Of a stretch of DNA of 45,908 bases, positions 22,668-31,971 are shown piece by piece. Origin of the DNA: CAYLRY01 sp964386535. GTDB taxonomy: Bacteria; Chloroflexota; Dehalococcoidia; Dehalococcoidales; UBA3254. The position numbers and the translations under genes were made by a program. Where the stretch lies: contig CAYLRY010000023.1 in assembly GCA_964386535.1 (NCBI GenBank), positions 1 through 45,908 of the forward strand. Direction: 5' to 3'. Positions within the stretch are counted from its first letter, which is position 1; every line of letters starts with the position of its first letter. The notes under the pieces were generated by a model. The model worked only from the letters and a program-made list of their open reading frames with translations, was not told the DNA's origin and made no database searches.

Positions 22668-24749
22668 GTGCCCAGAAGTTTTCCATTAGAGCTTATTCGA
22701 AATATTGCTATTATAGCTCACATAGATGCCGGTAAAACTACCACTACTGAGAGGATACTTTATTACACCGGTCGAACCTATAAAATAGGAAATGTTGATG
22801 AAGGTACGACCGTGATGGACTATATGCAGCAGGAACGTGAGCGGGGAATAACCATCAAAGCCGCTGCTACAACTACAGCCTGGGGAAATCACCGGATAAA
22901 TATTATTGATACTCCGGGACATGTTGATTTTACTGCTGAAGTTGAGCGCAGTTTAAGAGTACTGGACGGCGGCGTGGTTGTATTGGATGCGGTGCAGGGT
23001 GTTGAAGCTCAGTCCGAAACAGTCTGGCGGCAAGCAGATAAATACCATGTACCCAGGATCTGTTTCATCAATAAAATGGACAGGGTAGGAGCTAATTTCC
23101 AAAGAACCATTGGCATGATTAAAGACAGGTTGCAAGCTATTCCAATTCCAATACAGCTTCCGATTGGGAATGAAGATACTTTTAAAGGCCTTATAGATCT
23201 GATTGAACAAAAGGCATGGGTGTATGATATTAACCCTGATGTAAAACCGGAAGAAATAGAAATTCCGGAAAATGAGAAGACCAGAGTCAGGGAGTATCGC
23301 CAGGCTCTTATTGAAAGACTGGGTGAAACTGACGATCAGATGCTGGAAGCTTACCTGGCAGGGAACGAAATTAGCGTTTCTGATATTAAAAAAGCTTTAA
23401 GACGTGTTACAATAGCCAATAAAGCCGTCCCTGTTCTTTGCGGGACCGCGCTAAAAAATAAAGGAATCCAGCATTTACTGGATGCAATTGTAGACTATTT
23501 ACCTTCCCCATTAGAAATGCCTTCACTATTTGCAGTTGATCCAAAAACTGAAGAAAAGAAAGAATGCCCTCCTAGTGATGATGCGCCTTTTGTGGCTCTG
23601 GCTTTTAAAGTTGTTACTGATCCTTACATGGGACGTCTGGTATATTTGAGGGTTTACTCCGGTACATTAGAAAGCGGAGCTACAGTTTTTAATTCCACAA
23701 GAGATAAAAAAGAGCGTATCGGACGAATATTGTTAATGCATGCCAATCACCGTGAAGAGATAAAGGATGCTGATACCGGAGCCATTATCGCTACGCTGGG
23801 GCTAAAAGATACATTTACAGGCGATACATTATGCAACCCGGAGAAGCCGTTAGTTCTGGAGAATATAAGGTTCCCTGAACCCGTAATATCGGTGGCGGTT
23901 GAACCCAAAAGCAGGGCCGATCAGGATAAACTTAGTGAAGCTTTAAGAAAGATGTCTGATGAAGATCCGACCTTTAAAGTGGATTATAATGACGAGACAG
24001 CTCAGATAGTGATATCAGGGATGGGTGAACTCCACCTGGATGTTATTGTGAACCGTATGCTGACTGAATTTGGCGTAAGCGCCAAGGTAGGCAACCCACA
24101 GGTTGCCTATAAAGAAACTATCACCTCTACAGTGGAAGCCGAAGGAAAGTTTGTCAGGCAAACGGGCGGACATGGACAATATGGACATGTCTGGGTACGC
24201 TTTGAACCACTGGAGAGAGGAAAAGGATTTGAATTCGTAGAGGCCATTAAAGGCGGAACTATTCCTCGCAAATTTATTCCACCTGCTGAAACTGGTATTA
24301 AAGAGGCTATGTTAAATGGAGTGCTGGCTGGTTTTCCGCTGGTAGATATCAAAGCCACTCTTTTTGACGGAAGTTACCATGATGTAGACTCTTCAGATTT
24401 AGCCTTTAAAATGGCAGGATCACTGGCTTTAAAAGAGGGCGTCAGAAAAGCCAAACCGGTATTGCTGGAACCCATAATGAAACTGGAAATTATGGCTCCT
24501 GAGCAATTCATGGGTGATTTAATAGGTGACTTGAATTCTCGGCGAGGACATATAGAAAATATTGAAACCCATAATGGCATGTCAACAATTCACGGGTTTA
24601 TACCACTGGCAGAGACTTTTGGTTACTCCACAGTTATTCGCTCCTTAACGCAGGGCCGAGCTACATACTCTATGGAGTTTGCACGTTATCTGGAAGTCCC
24701 CAGGGAATTAGCTGAAGAAATAGTTAGTAAAGGTAGAAAAAATGCCTAA
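22668..24749 (+). CDS. fusA: Elongation factor G
   Basis: The GTPase that drives translocation; 693 aa from the GTG at 22668. GTP-binding motifs are AHIDAGKTTTTER, DTPGHVDFTAEV and NKMDRVGA; domains II-V follow, with GGHGQYGHVWVRFEP in domain IV. The start is chosen because the product then begins MPRSFPLELIRNIAIIAHID like other EF-G proteins, with an AAAAGG stretch upstream; an ATG at 22593 would add 25 unusual residues and has no clear ribosome site. No tuf gene follows; instead rpsJ overlaps the fusA end by 8 bases. Confidence 0.96.
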   Translation: MPRSFPLELIRNIAIIAHIDAGKTTTTERILYYTGRTYKIGNVDEGTTVMDYMQQERERGITIKAAATTTAWGNHRINIIDTPGHVDFTAEVERSLRVLDGGVVVLDAVQGVEAQSETVWRQADKYHVPRICFINKMDRVGANFQRTIGMIKDRLQAIPIPIQLPIGNEDTFKGLIDLIEQKAWVYDINPDVKPEEIEIPENEKTRVREYRQALIERLGETDDQMLEAYLAGNEISVSDIKKALRRVTIANKAVPVLCGTALKNKGIQHLLDAIVDYLPSPLEMPSLFAVDPKTEEKKECPPSDDAPFVALAFKVVTDPYMGRLVYLRVYSGTLESGATVFNSTRDKKERIGRILLMHANHREEIKDADTGAIIATLGLKDTFTGDTLCNPEKPLVLENIRFPEPVISVAVEPKSRADQDKLSEALRKMSDEDPTFKVDYNDETAQIVISGMGELHLDVIVNRMLTEFGVSAKVGNPQVAYKETITSTVEAEGKFVRQTGGHGQYGHVWVRFEPLERGKGFEFVEAIKGGTIPRKFIPPAETGIKEAMLNGVLAGFPLVDIKATLFDGSYHDVDSSDLAFKMAGSLALKEGVRKAKPVLLEPIMKLEIMAPEQFMGDLIGDLNSRRGHIENIETHNGMSTIHGFIPLAETFGYSTVIRSLTQGRATYSMEFARYLEVPRELAEEIVSKGRKNA

Positions 24750-25050
24750 ACAGAAAATTCGTATTCGCTTAAAGGGTTATGATCATAAGATAGTCGATCA
24801 ATCTGCGGTTCAGATTGTTGAAGCGATCGAACGTAGCGGCGCAGTAGTTTCAGGACCGGTCCCGCTGCCTACCAGGATAGAAAAGTTCAGTGTTATTCGC
24901 TCGTCGTTTATCGATAAAGATTCGCAGGAACAATTTGAAATCAGAACTCATAAACGGCTAATAGATATAATAGAGACTACCTCAAAAACCATTGATGCAT
25001 TGACCAAACTTAACCTCCCATCCGGGGTTGAAGTAGATATTAAATTATAA
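24742..25050 (+). CDS. rpsJ: 30S ribosomal protein S10
   Basis: A 102-aa protein of the 30S head, also NusE in antitermination complexes. It shows MPKQKIRIRLKGYDHKIVDQ, GPVPLPTRIEKFSV and EIRTHKRLIDI. Its start overlaps fusA, so the str and S10 operons are physically fused here without tuf. A 78-base gap to rplC follows. Confidence 0.97.
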   Translation: MPKQKIRIRLKGYDHKIVDQSAVQIVEAIERSGAVVSGPVPLPTRIEKFSVIRSSFIDKDSQEQFEIRTHKRLIDIIETTSKTIDALTKLNLPSGVEVDIKL

Positions 25051-25137
25051 CGTACTCTCAGCCTGAAAGATCAGAGTTACGCCTTGTAAAAGACGGAAAC
25101 TGAGATATTTAAGCTGATTGGCGGAAGGTTGGAAAAA

Positions 25138-25782
25138 GTGCCTGGTATTAAAGGAATAATAGGAAGAAAATTAGGCATGACGCAGGTATTTACCGAAGCT
25201 GGTAAATGCAAAGCTGTAACTGCGATAGAAGCCGGACCTTGTAAAATAATCCAGATCAAGACTACCACCAATGATGGATATAATGCCGCTCAGGTGGGTT
25301 TTGGAACAGCTAAAAAATTAAAATCTGCCGAAAAAGGACATTTAAAAGAGATCGGACAATTCAAGCATCTGCGTGAATTCAGATTGGATTCGGTAGAAGG
25401 GCTTAATTCCGGTGAAACTATCGATGTGAGTCAGTTTACCCCAGGTGAAAAAGTTGACGTTATCGGCTTATCTAAAGGAAAGGGATTTGCAGGAGTGGTA
25501 AAAAGACACCATTTTAAAGGTGGCCCCAAGACACACGGGCAATCTGATAGGCAGCGCGCTCCGGGAGCTATTGGTTCAACTACAACACCTGGTCATGTTT
25601 GGAAAAATTTGAAAATGGCGGGCCATCTGGGGGATGAAAGAGTAACAGCGGCGAATTTGTCTATCTATAGCTCTGATTCTGCCCGTAACTTATTATTGAT
25701 TGAGGGCTCAATACCTGGCGCTAAAAATAGTCTGGTAATAATTAAAAAATCCAGAAAAGTTAATAAAATAAAAAAATACTGA
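25138..25782 (+). CDS. rplC: 50S ribosomal protein L3
   Basis: Core 23S-binding protein near the peptidyl transferase centre, about 214 aa. It starts MPGIKGIIGRKLGMTQVF and contains KGKGFAGVVKRHHFKGGPKTHG. The GTG at 25138 has GGAAGG nine bases upstream and gives the usual short N-terminus; an in-frame TTG at 25129 sits directly on that box and is less likely. Confidence 0.96.
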   Translation: MPGIKGIIGRKLGMTQVFTEAGKCKAVTAIEAGPCKIIQIKTTTNDGYNAAQVGFGTAKKLKSAEKGHLKEIGQFKHLREFRLDSVEGLNSGETIDVSQFTPGEKVDVIGLSKGKGFAGVVKRHHFKGGPKTHGQSDRQRAPGAIGSTTTPGHVWKNLKMAGHLGDERVTAANLSIYSSDSARNLLLIEGSIPGAKNSLVIIKKSRKVNKIKKY

Positions 25783-25860
25783 AGTAAATAGTATTTTTAA
25801 GCAGTAAAAGTAAAGATCTAGGTAAGATACATCCGGAGAATTTTTATAGGGAGCTAAGAA

Positions 25861-26517
25861 GTGCAAGTCCCAGTTTATAATACAGGCGGAGAAGTAATAA
25901 AGAATATAGAAATCAGTGATTCGGTATTCGGAGTGCCGTTTAACGAAGCTGTTGTACATCAGGCTATGGTAAAACAAAGGGCAGATGCACGACAGGGTAC
26001 TCATGATACTAAAACCAGAGGAGAGGTAGCTGGAAGCAGGAAAAAATTATTCGCACAAAAGCATACAGGTGAAGCTCGCGCCGGTGATAAAAGGTCTCCT
26101 ACACGCCGGCATGGAGGTATAACCTTCGGACCTCATCCCAGAGATTATACCAAAGCTATGCCAAAAAAAATGAGACGCCTGGCTTTACGTTGTATGCTTT
26201 CCTCCAAGGTAAATGAAGGAAGCCTGAAAGTATTAGACCAGCTTGCTTTTGAGAAGCCCAAAACAAAATCAATGATACAAGTGCTGGATGCATTAAAGCT
26301 CGAATCTACAGCTCTGATTGTGACCGGAGCACCTGAAGAAATAGTTATTAAGTCCGCCAGAAACATACCTGGCATTAAGACATTACCAGCTAATATTTTA
26401 AATGTGGTAGACCTTCTTTCCCATCAAGCACTGGTGATGACTGAGGATGCTGTAAGAAAGGCGGAACAACTCTGGGGAGAGGTAGCATCTGAGGAGGAAA
26501 ACAATGCAGCTATTTGA
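25861..26517 (+). CDS. rplD: 50S ribosomal protein L4
   Basis: A 218-aa exit-tunnel protein with the extended loop (RQGTHDTKTRGEVAGSRKKL, then RSPTRRHGGITFGPHPRDY). GTG start with GGGAG seven bases upstream. In Escherichia coli L4 represses its own operon. It overlaps rplW by 14 bases. Confidence 0.97.
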   Translation: MQVPVYNTGGEVIKNIEISDSVFGVPFNEAVVHQAMVKQRADARQGTHDTKTRGEVAGSRKKLFAQKHTGEARAGDKRSPTRRHGGITFGPHPRDYTKAMPKKMRRLALRCMLSSKVNEGSLKVLDQLAFEKPKTKSMIQVLDALKLESTALIVTGAPEEIVIKSARNIPGIKTLPANILNVVDLLSHQALVMTEDAVRKAEQLWGEVASEEENNAAI

Positions 26518-26788
26518 GGTGATACGACGTCCGTTAGTAACTGAAAAAAACACCGTATTACAGGGTACAGGTAAATACGGGTTTGAAGTAGCTGCCGGTG
26601 CTAATAAAGTTCAGATTAAAAAGGCAGTGGAAAAAGCCTTTAAGGTGACTGTGACCTCAGTCAACGTTATGACTGTACGCGGCAGGGAGCAAAGGGTAGG
26701 CAGACGGAAAGTATTAGCCAATAAATGGAAAAAGGCCGTGGTTACCTTAAAATCAGGTGATAAAATCACAATTTTTGAGGGTGTTTAA
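26504..26788 (+). CDS. rplW: 50S ribosomal protein L23
   Basis: A 94-aa protein at the tunnel exit that docks trigger factor and SRP. It shows LFEVIRRPLVTEKN and the loop TVRGREQRVGRRK. It starts within the end of rplD, with GAGGAGG upstream of the ATG. Confidence 0.97.
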   Translation: MQLFEVIRRPLVTEKNTVLQGTGKYGFEVAAGANKVQIKKAVEKAFKVTVTSVNVMTVRGREQRVGRRKVLANKWKKAVVTLKSGDKITIFEGV

Positions 26789-26806
26789 CTGGAAGGAGAA
26801 AGCTAA

Positions 26807-27634
26807 ATGGCGTTAGTCAAATATAAGCCCACTTCACCCGGCAGACGGGGAATGAGCGGATATGATTTTGAAGAAATAACCAAAACTACACCTGAAAAAG
26901 CGCTGGTGAAACCAAGGAAGGTAGCTGCGGGCCGTAATAATAGAGGTGTAATTACCATAAGGCGGCAGGGCGGTGGAGTTAAGCAAATGCTGCGTAAAAT
27001 TGACTTCAAAAGAGATAAGATTGGAGTCCCAGGCAGAGTAGTAGCCATAGAATATGATCCCAACCGCACTGCTCGTATTGCGTTGATCTTTTATAAAGAT
27101 GGAGATAAAAGGTACATAATAGCTCCACTTGAGTTAAAAGTTGGAGACACCATAAACGCAGGGGAAAATGCCGAGATCAGACCAGGTAATCATATTCCTA
27201 TGAAAAATATTCCAAGTGGCACGGCAATACATAATATTGAATTACAGAAAGGCAGAGGTGGCCAATTAGTTAGAACTGCCGGCGGTTCCGCCCGTCTAAT
27301 GGTTAAAGAAGGTGATTACGCCTTAATTCGGTTGCCATCTAGCGAATTAAGAAAAATAAGTGTAGATTGTTCAGCTACTATAGGGCAAATTGGAAATGTT
27401 GAACACTCTAATATAAGTCTTGGCAAAGCCGGTAGAAGAAGGCTGATGGGATGGCGTCCCAAATCACGGGGCTCGGTTTTAACACCCCGCGATCATCCAC
27501 ACGGCGGTGGATCAGGGAGATGCCCTATTGGAATGCCAGGGCCCAAATCCCCATGGGGTAAACCAACACTGGGTTATAAAACTCGAAAAAAGAAAGCTTC
27601 AGATAAATTGATCGTTAAGCGCAGGGAGAAATAA
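26807..27634 (+). CDS. rplB: 50S ribosomal protein L2
   Basis: A 275-aa protein required for subunit joining and peptidyl transfer. Conserved GGGVKQMLRKIDFKRDK, and the C-terminal HPHGGGSGRCPIGMPGPKSP, which has Arg-Cys-Pro where many bacteria have Glu. GGAAGGAG precedes the ATG. Normal length. Confidence 0.97.
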   Translation: MALVKYKPTSPGRRGMSGYDFEEITKTTPEKALVKPRKVAAGRNNRGVITIRRQGGGVKQMLRKIDFKRDKIGVPGRVVAIEYDPNRTARIALIFYKDGDKRYIIAPLELKVGDTINAGENAEIRPGNHIPMKNIPSGTAIHNIELQKGRGGQLVRTAGGSARLMVKEGDYALIRLPSSELRKISVDCSATIGQIGNVEHSNISLGKAGRRRLMGWRPKSRGSVLTPRDHPHGGGSGRCPIGMPGPKSPWGKPTLGYKTRKKKASDKLIVKRREK

Positions 27635-27636
27635 AT

Positions 27637-27939
27637 ATGTCAAGATCGACAAAAAAGGGACCAGCCATTGACCCCAAATTATTAAAAAAAATTGAAGCAG
27701 TTGGTCGATCAGGGCAGAAAACAGTAATAAAAACGTGGTCTCGTTCCTCCACCATATTACCTCAGATGGTTGGTTTAACTATTGGAGTACATGATGGTAG
27801 GAGGCATGTCCCAGTACTGATAACGGAAAATATGGTTGGGCATAGATTAGGAGAGTTCGCAGCTACCCGGACCTTTAGAGGGCATGGTACAAAAGTAGAA
27901 AAAGCAGCAACGCCCGCTCCGGCACCCGCAACGAAATAA
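27637..27939 (+). CDS. rpsS: 30S ribosomal protein S19
   Basis: A 100-aa 30S-head protein: MSRSTKKGPAIDPKLLKKI, then HVPVLITENMVGHRLGEFA. It ends in a short Ala/Pro tail (TPAPAPATK) beyond the usual GHGTK. It starts two bases after rplB. Confidence 0.97.
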   Translation: MSRSTKKGPAIDPKLLKKIEAVGRSGQKTVIKTWSRSSTILPQMVGLTIGVHDGRRHVPVLITENMVGHRLGEFAATRTFRGHGTKVEKAATPAPAPATK

Positions 27940-28004
27940 TAGGCCAAACAACCGGATTAAAAATTGAAGGTATTATAATCAATACTGATTAGGTAAGGCT
28001 AAAA

Positions 28005-28334
28005 ATGGAAGTAAGAGCAATTTCTAAAGATACAGGTATATCGCCACGGAAGATGCGTTTATTAGTTAATATGGTTAAAGGTAAAAAGGTAGAAGAGGCT
28101 TTAAATATATTACGCTTTGCACCTACTCCAAACGCAAGAATAGTGGCAAAAACTATAAAGTCGGCTGCTGCAAATGCAGAAAATAATTTTCAAATGACCC
28201 CGACAGATCTAAAAATAGTCCAGATAAGAGCTGATGAGGCAAAGATGCTGAAAAGGTTTAGAGCACGCGCTCGAGGAAGAGCAAATCAGATACTAAAGCG
28301 TTCAAGTCACATCACAGTCGTGGTTTCAGAATAG
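28005..28334 (+). CDS. rplV: 50S ribosomal protein L22
   Basis: A 109-aa protein whose hairpin loop lines the exit tunnel. It contains ISPRKMRLLVNMVKGKKVEE and RFRARARGRANQILKRSSH. A 65-base gap separates it from rpsS. Confidence 0.97.
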   Translation: MEVRAISKDTGISPRKMRLLVNMVKGKKVEEALNILRFAPTPNARIVAKTIKSAAANAENNFQMTPTDLKIVQIRADEAKMLKRFRARARGRANQILKRSSHITVVVSE

Positions 28335-28344
28335 GAGGATAATC

Positions 28345-29097
28345 TTGGGCCGCAAAGTTCATCCAATGGGCTTCAGAATTGGTGTTATTCGAGATTGGCA
28401 GGGGAAATGGTATTCCAGTAAAAATTATACCGAATTCTTGCAGGAAGATATTAAATTAAGGAAAGCTGTCTTAGAAAAATATGCAGAAGCTGCTATAGCC
28501 AAAGTTGAAGTTGATCGCCAGGCTAACGAAGTGGCCATTACCATTCATACCGCACGTCCTGGTATCGTGATCGGCCGGGGTGGGCAGCGGGTGGATGAGA
28601 TGAGACAGTATCTCGAAAAATTGATCGGCAAGAAAGTCCGTCTAAATATCCAGGAGATACGGCAGCCGGAACTGGACGCTACCCTGGTTTCACGCTCTAT
28701 TGCTGAACAGCTTGAGCGGCGTATTGCATATAGAAGAGCCATGAAACAATCCATGTTTCGTACCATGCAAGCGGGAGCCAAGGGAATCAGAGTCTTATGC
28801 GGGGGAAGGCTGGCAGGTGCTGAAATAGCGCGCCGGCAGCTCATGCATCAGGGACGAGTTCCTTTGCATACCATCAGAGCTGATATCGATTATGGATTTA
28901 GTGAAGCCCATACCACCATGGGAAGATTAGGAATAAAAGTATGGATTTATAAAGGTGATGTTTTGCCTGAGGCGAAAGAAGAATCCTCGGAGTCTTCATC
29001 TGCTCAGACTGCGGTCGGTGCGGCGCCCGCTGCTACATTGCCTTCAACAGCTCCAGCAGTAACGGAGGTAAATAATGCTTCAGCCAAAGCGGGTTAA
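28345..29097 (+). CDS. rpsC: 30S ribosomal protein S3
   Basis: A 250-aa protein at the mRNA entry site. A KH domain is seen around TARPGIVIGRGGQRVDEMRQ. TTG start with AGGAGG upstream. It has an Ala/Ser/Pro-rich C-terminal tail of about 35 residues, which is dispensable in related families. It overlaps rplP by 23 bases, suggesting coupled translation. Confidence 0.97.
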   Translation: MGRKVHPMGFRIGVIRDWQGKWYSSKNYTEFLQEDIKLRKAVLEKYAEAAIAKVEVDRQANEVAITIHTARPGIVIGRGGQRVDEMRQYLEKLIGKKVRLNIQEIRQPELDATLVSRSIAEQLERRIAYRRAMKQSMFRTMQAGAKGIRVLCGGRLAGAEIARRQLMHQGRVPLHTIRADIDYGFSEAHTTMGRLGIKVWIYKGDVLPEAKEESSESSSAQTAVGAAPAATLPSTAPAVTEVNNASAKAG

Positions 29098-29497
29098 ATA
29101 TCGTAAAACACAAAAAGGCTCAATGAGAGGGAAAGCCCAATCAGGAAATACGGTTGTATTCGGTAATTTTGGTCTTCAAGCTTTGGAGAATTCTTTTATC
29201 ACAGATCGGCAGATTGAAGCAGCTCGGCGTGCTATAACACGTCATATCAGGCGCGGTGGAAACGTATGGATACGTATCTTCCCTGATAAATCAATCACCA
29301 AAAAACCAGCAGAAACCCGTATGGGAAGCGGTAAAGGTTCTCCTGATCACTGGGTAGCTGTAGTAAAAGCAGGAAGAATTATGTTCGAAATGGCCGGAGT
29401 AGATGAATCTACTGCCAAAGAGGCTATGCGTCTTGCAGCTAATAAATTACCCATTAATACCAAATTTATTACCAAAGAAAGTAGCGCCGCAGTATAG
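29075..29497 (+). CDS. rplP: 50S ribosomal protein L16
   Basis: A 140-aa protein near the A-site tRNA. It shows MLQPKRVKYRKTQKGSMRG, FGLQALENSFITDRQIEAAR and GSGKGSPDHWVAVVKAGRIM. It starts within rpsC, with GGAGG before the ATG. Confidence 0.97.
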   Translation: MLQPKRVKYRKTQKGSMRGKAQSGNTVVFGNFGLQALENSFITDRQIEAARRAITRHIRRGGNVWIRIFPDKSITKKPAETRMGSGKGSPDHWVAVVKAGRIMFEMAGVDESTAKEAMRLAANKLPINTKFITKESSAAV

Positions 29498-29528
29498 GTG
29501 CTCTTTAGTAACCGAGGAGTAAAGAACG

Positions 29529-29729
29529 GTGAAGATAGAAGAAATGCGGTCACTAAGTGTAGAGGAATTGACAAAAAAGATTAATGAGGCTCATCAAGAG
29601 CTTTTTAACCTGCGATTCCGGCTTTCTACCAGACAGTTAGTAAACCATCGTGAACTTCCAAAAGTCAGAAAAGAAATATCCAGAATGGAAACCATTAAAC
29701 GTGAAAAAGAATTAAATCAAATTAATTAA
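29529..29729 (+). CDS. rpmC: 50S ribosomal protein L29
   Basis: A 66-aa helical protein near the tunnel exit: MKIEEMRSLSVEELTKKINE, then LFNLRFRLSTRQLVNHREL. GTG start with GAGGAG upstream. Confidence 0.96.
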   Translation: MKIEEMRSLSVEELTKKINEAHQELFNLRFRLSTRQLVNHRELPKVRKEISRMETIKREKELNQIN

Positions 29730-29781
29730 TTTGCGGGCTACGTTTTGTTGAAGTCAGGTTAATTTCAGGAGTTAGAATTAA

Positions 29782-30063
29782 ATGGCGGGAAAGCATAAAG
29801 AGAAAATAGGGCAAGTTATCAGCGATAAAATGGAAAAAACAATAGTAGTAGAAGTAGAAACAGCTATGCATCATCCCCTGTATCATAAAACTATAAAAAA
29901 AGCCATTAAATATAAAGTCCACGATGAAAATAAAATAAGCAAAACCGGGGATATGGTTAGAATAGCAGAGACACGGCCTATATCACGGGACAAAAGGTGG
30001 CGCGTCATTGAAGTAATAAACAAGGGTGAAGTTGTAGAAGTTAAACCTGCTGAAATAGCCTGA
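29782..30063 (+). CDS. rpsQ: 30S ribosomal protein S17
   Basis: A 93-aa 16S-binding OB-fold protein: GQVISDKMEKTIVVEVET, HPLYHKTIKKAIKYKVHDE, and GDMVRIAETRPISRDKRWRV. AGGAG precedes the ATG. Confidence 0.97.
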   Translation: MAGKHKEKIGQVISDKMEKTIVVEVETAMHHPLYHKTIKKAIKYKVHDENKISKTGDMVRIAETRPISRDKRWRVIEVINKGEVVEVKPAEIA

Positions 30064-30086
30064 TAATAAATTGTGGATGGTTTAAT

Positions 30087-30455
30087 ATGATTCAACAATA
30101 TACTAGATTGAAAGTTGGAGACAACACGGGAGCACGCTCGTTAATGTGCGTGAATGTACTGGGTGGCAGCGGAAGGCAATATGCTGCAGTGGGTGACATT
30201 ATTGTATGTGCAGTAAAAAAAGCTATTCCGAATGGAATGGTAAAAAAAGGTGATGTGGTTAAAGCAGTTGTAGTTAGATGTTCCAAACCTTATCAACGCC
30301 TGGATGGCTCTTACATAAAATTTGATGAAAATGCAGCAGTAATACTGGCTGACGGTAATAACCCCAAAGGGACGCGTATATTTGGACCAGTAGCCCGCGA
30401 GTTGAGAGAAAAAAATTTTACCAAGATAATTTCGCTGGCACCTGAGGTATTATAA
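30087..30455 (+). CDS. rplN: 50S ribosomal protein L14
   Basis: A 122-aa intersubunit-bridge protein: MIQQYTRLKVGDNTGARSLM, then IFGPVARELREKNFTKIISL. The length equals the family norm. Confidence 0.97.
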   Translation: MIQQYTRLKVGDNTGARSLMCVNVLGGSGRQYAAVGDIIVCAVKKAIPNGMVKKGDVVKAVVVRCSKPYQRLDGSYIKFDENAAVILADGNNPKGTRIFGPVARELREKNFTKIISLAPEVL

Positions 30456-30466
30456 GAAGGTAAACA

Positions 30467-30778
30467 ATGAAGATAAGAAAAAATGATATGATCCTGGTTA
30501 TTACCGGGAAAGATAAGGGTAAAAAAGGTAAGGTCAGATTCGCCTATCCAGACGATAAAAGGATAATGGTCGAAGGCGTCAATATGATAAAGAAGCACAC
30601 CAAGGCTAAAGCCCAGGTCAGGCAGGCCGGTATTATTGAGCGTGAAGCTCCAATCAATGTATCCGATGTAATGTTGCTGTGTACAAAATGTAATAAACCG
30701 GCAAGAATAGGAATACGCACATTGCAGGATGGCCGCAAAGCTAGATTTTGCCGGGTTTGCGGTGAGGTGGTTGAATAA
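30467..30778 (+). CDS. rplX: 50S ribosomal protein L24
   Basis: A 103-aa assembly initiator with an N-terminal KOW motif (VITGKDKGKKGKVRFAYPD). The C-terminal part carries two Cys pairs (CTKC and CRVC), a form with a putative zinc knuckle. Its stop overlaps the rplE start by one base (TAATG). Confidence 0.97.
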   Translation: MKIRKNDMILVITGKDKGKKGKVRFAYPDDKRIMVEGVNMIKKHTKAKAQVRQAGIIEREAPINVSDVMLLCTKCNKPARIGIRTLQDGRKARFCRVCGEVVE

Positions 30779-31320
30779 TGTCACAATTGAAAGAGAAATA
30801 TAAGAAAGAAATCATGCCGTTGTTAATGCAGCGTCAGGGGTATAAAAATGTTATGCAGGTACCGCGGCTTGAAAAGATAGTGTTAAATATTGGCCTGGGT
30901 GAAGCCATCACTAATGCCAAAGCCCTGGAAGCAGGTGAGGCAGACCTGGCTGCCATAACCGGGCAGCATCCGGTAATAACCCGTTCAAAAAGATCCATAT
31001 CAGCCTTTAGACTTAGAGCTGGAATGGCGATCGGCGTTAAGGTTACCCTTCGCGGTCAGCGCATGTGGGATTTTTTTGAAAAATTAGTAACTATTACTCT
31101 GCCACGGGTTAGGGAGTTTCAGGGAATATCCAGGAATTCTTTCGATGGTAGGGGTAATTATACTCTGGGTTTTAAAGAACAAATAGTGTTTCCGGAAATC
31201 GAATTTGATAAGGTAGATAAATTACGCGGATTGGAAGTAGTCATAGTTACCAGTGCCAATACTGATGAGGAAGGCCGGAATTTACTTGAATTATTAGGTA
31301 TGCCCTTTGTCAAAGAATAG
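30778..31320 (+). CDS. rplE: 50S ribosomal protein L5
   Basis: A 180-aa protein that binds 5S rRNA. Shows KKEIMPLLMQRQGYKNVMQV, PVITRSKRSISAFRLRAGM and GNYTLGFKEQIVFPEIEFDK. Translation is coupled to rplX through a one-base overlap. Confidence 0.97.
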   Translation: MSQLKEKYKKEIMPLLMQRQGYKNVMQVPRLEKIVLNIGLGEAITNAKALEAGEADLAAITGQHPVITRSKRSISAFRLRAGMAIGVKVTLRGQRMWDFFEKLVTITLPRVREFQGISRNSFDGRGNYTLGFKEQIVFPEIEFDKVDKLRGLEVVIVTSANTDEEGRNLLELLGMPFVKE

Positions 31321-31344
31321 GGATTTAAGGAATAAGGATTAAGA

Positions 31345-31530
31345 ATGGCAAAGAAATCAAAAATTATAAAATCTGAACGCCCAGCTAAGTTTAAAGTACA
31401 GCAACACAATCGCTGTGTTATTTGCGGCCGCCCTCGTTCATTTATGCGTAGATTCGGTACTTGCAGGATTTGTTTCCGCAGATTAGCTCTGGCAGGACAA
31501 ATTCCGGGCGTTAGAAAATCAAGCTGGTAA
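31345..31530 (+). CDS. rpsZ: 30S ribosomal protein S14, zinc-binding type Z
   Basis: A 61-aa short S14. CVICGRPR and CRICFRRL give the four-cysteine zinc site, and it ends with the typical GVRKSSW. This zinc form is replaced by the longer zinc-free S14 in some species under zinc starvation. Confidence 0.97.
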   Translation: MAKKSKIIKSERPAKFKVQQHNRCVICGRPRSFMRRFGTCRICFRRLALAGQIPGVRKSSW

Positions 31531-31552
31531 TTTAACTGGCTAAGGGGGAATC

Positions 31553-31951
31553 ATGATAATTTCAGATCAAATTGGAGATATGTTAACCCGAATCAGAAAT
31601 GCTTATACGGTAAGACATGATACTGTAGAGATGTCACCTTCAAAATTAAAAATAGCCATTTTAAAGATATTAAAAGAAGAAGGTTTTATTACTGATTACG
31701 AAGTAGTGAAGGGAAAGCCGGAAAAGATATTAAGGATCCGTCTGAAGTACGGTGAAGATAAAAAATCCATTATTACTGGTATAGAACGAGTAAGCAAACC
31801 TGGTCTAAGGGTTTATGTGCAGCGTAACGAAATACCCCGCGTATACGGCGGAGTAGGAGTAGCTATTGTATCTACGCCCAAAGGTGTAGTCACCGGGCAA
31901 CAAGCCAGACAAGAGGGTGTGGGTGGCGAAGTATTATGTTATGTCTGGTAA
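31553..31951 (+). CDS. rpsH: 30S ribosomal protein S8
   Basis: A 132-aa primary 16S-binding protein: IGDMLTRIRNAYTVRHDTV, and the C-terminal GVVTGQQARQEGVGGEVLCY. S8 is the known repressor of the spc operon in Escherichia coli; no matching RNA site was sought in detail. Confidence 0.97.
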   Translation: MIISDQIGDMLTRIRNAYTVRHDTVEMSPSKLKIAILKILKEEGFITDYEVVKGKPEKILRIRLKYGEDKKSIITGIERVSKPGLRVYVQRNEIPRVYGGVGVAIVSTPKGVVTGQQARQEGVGGEVLCYVW

Positions 31952-31971
31952 ATAATTCGGGGAGTTTATAA

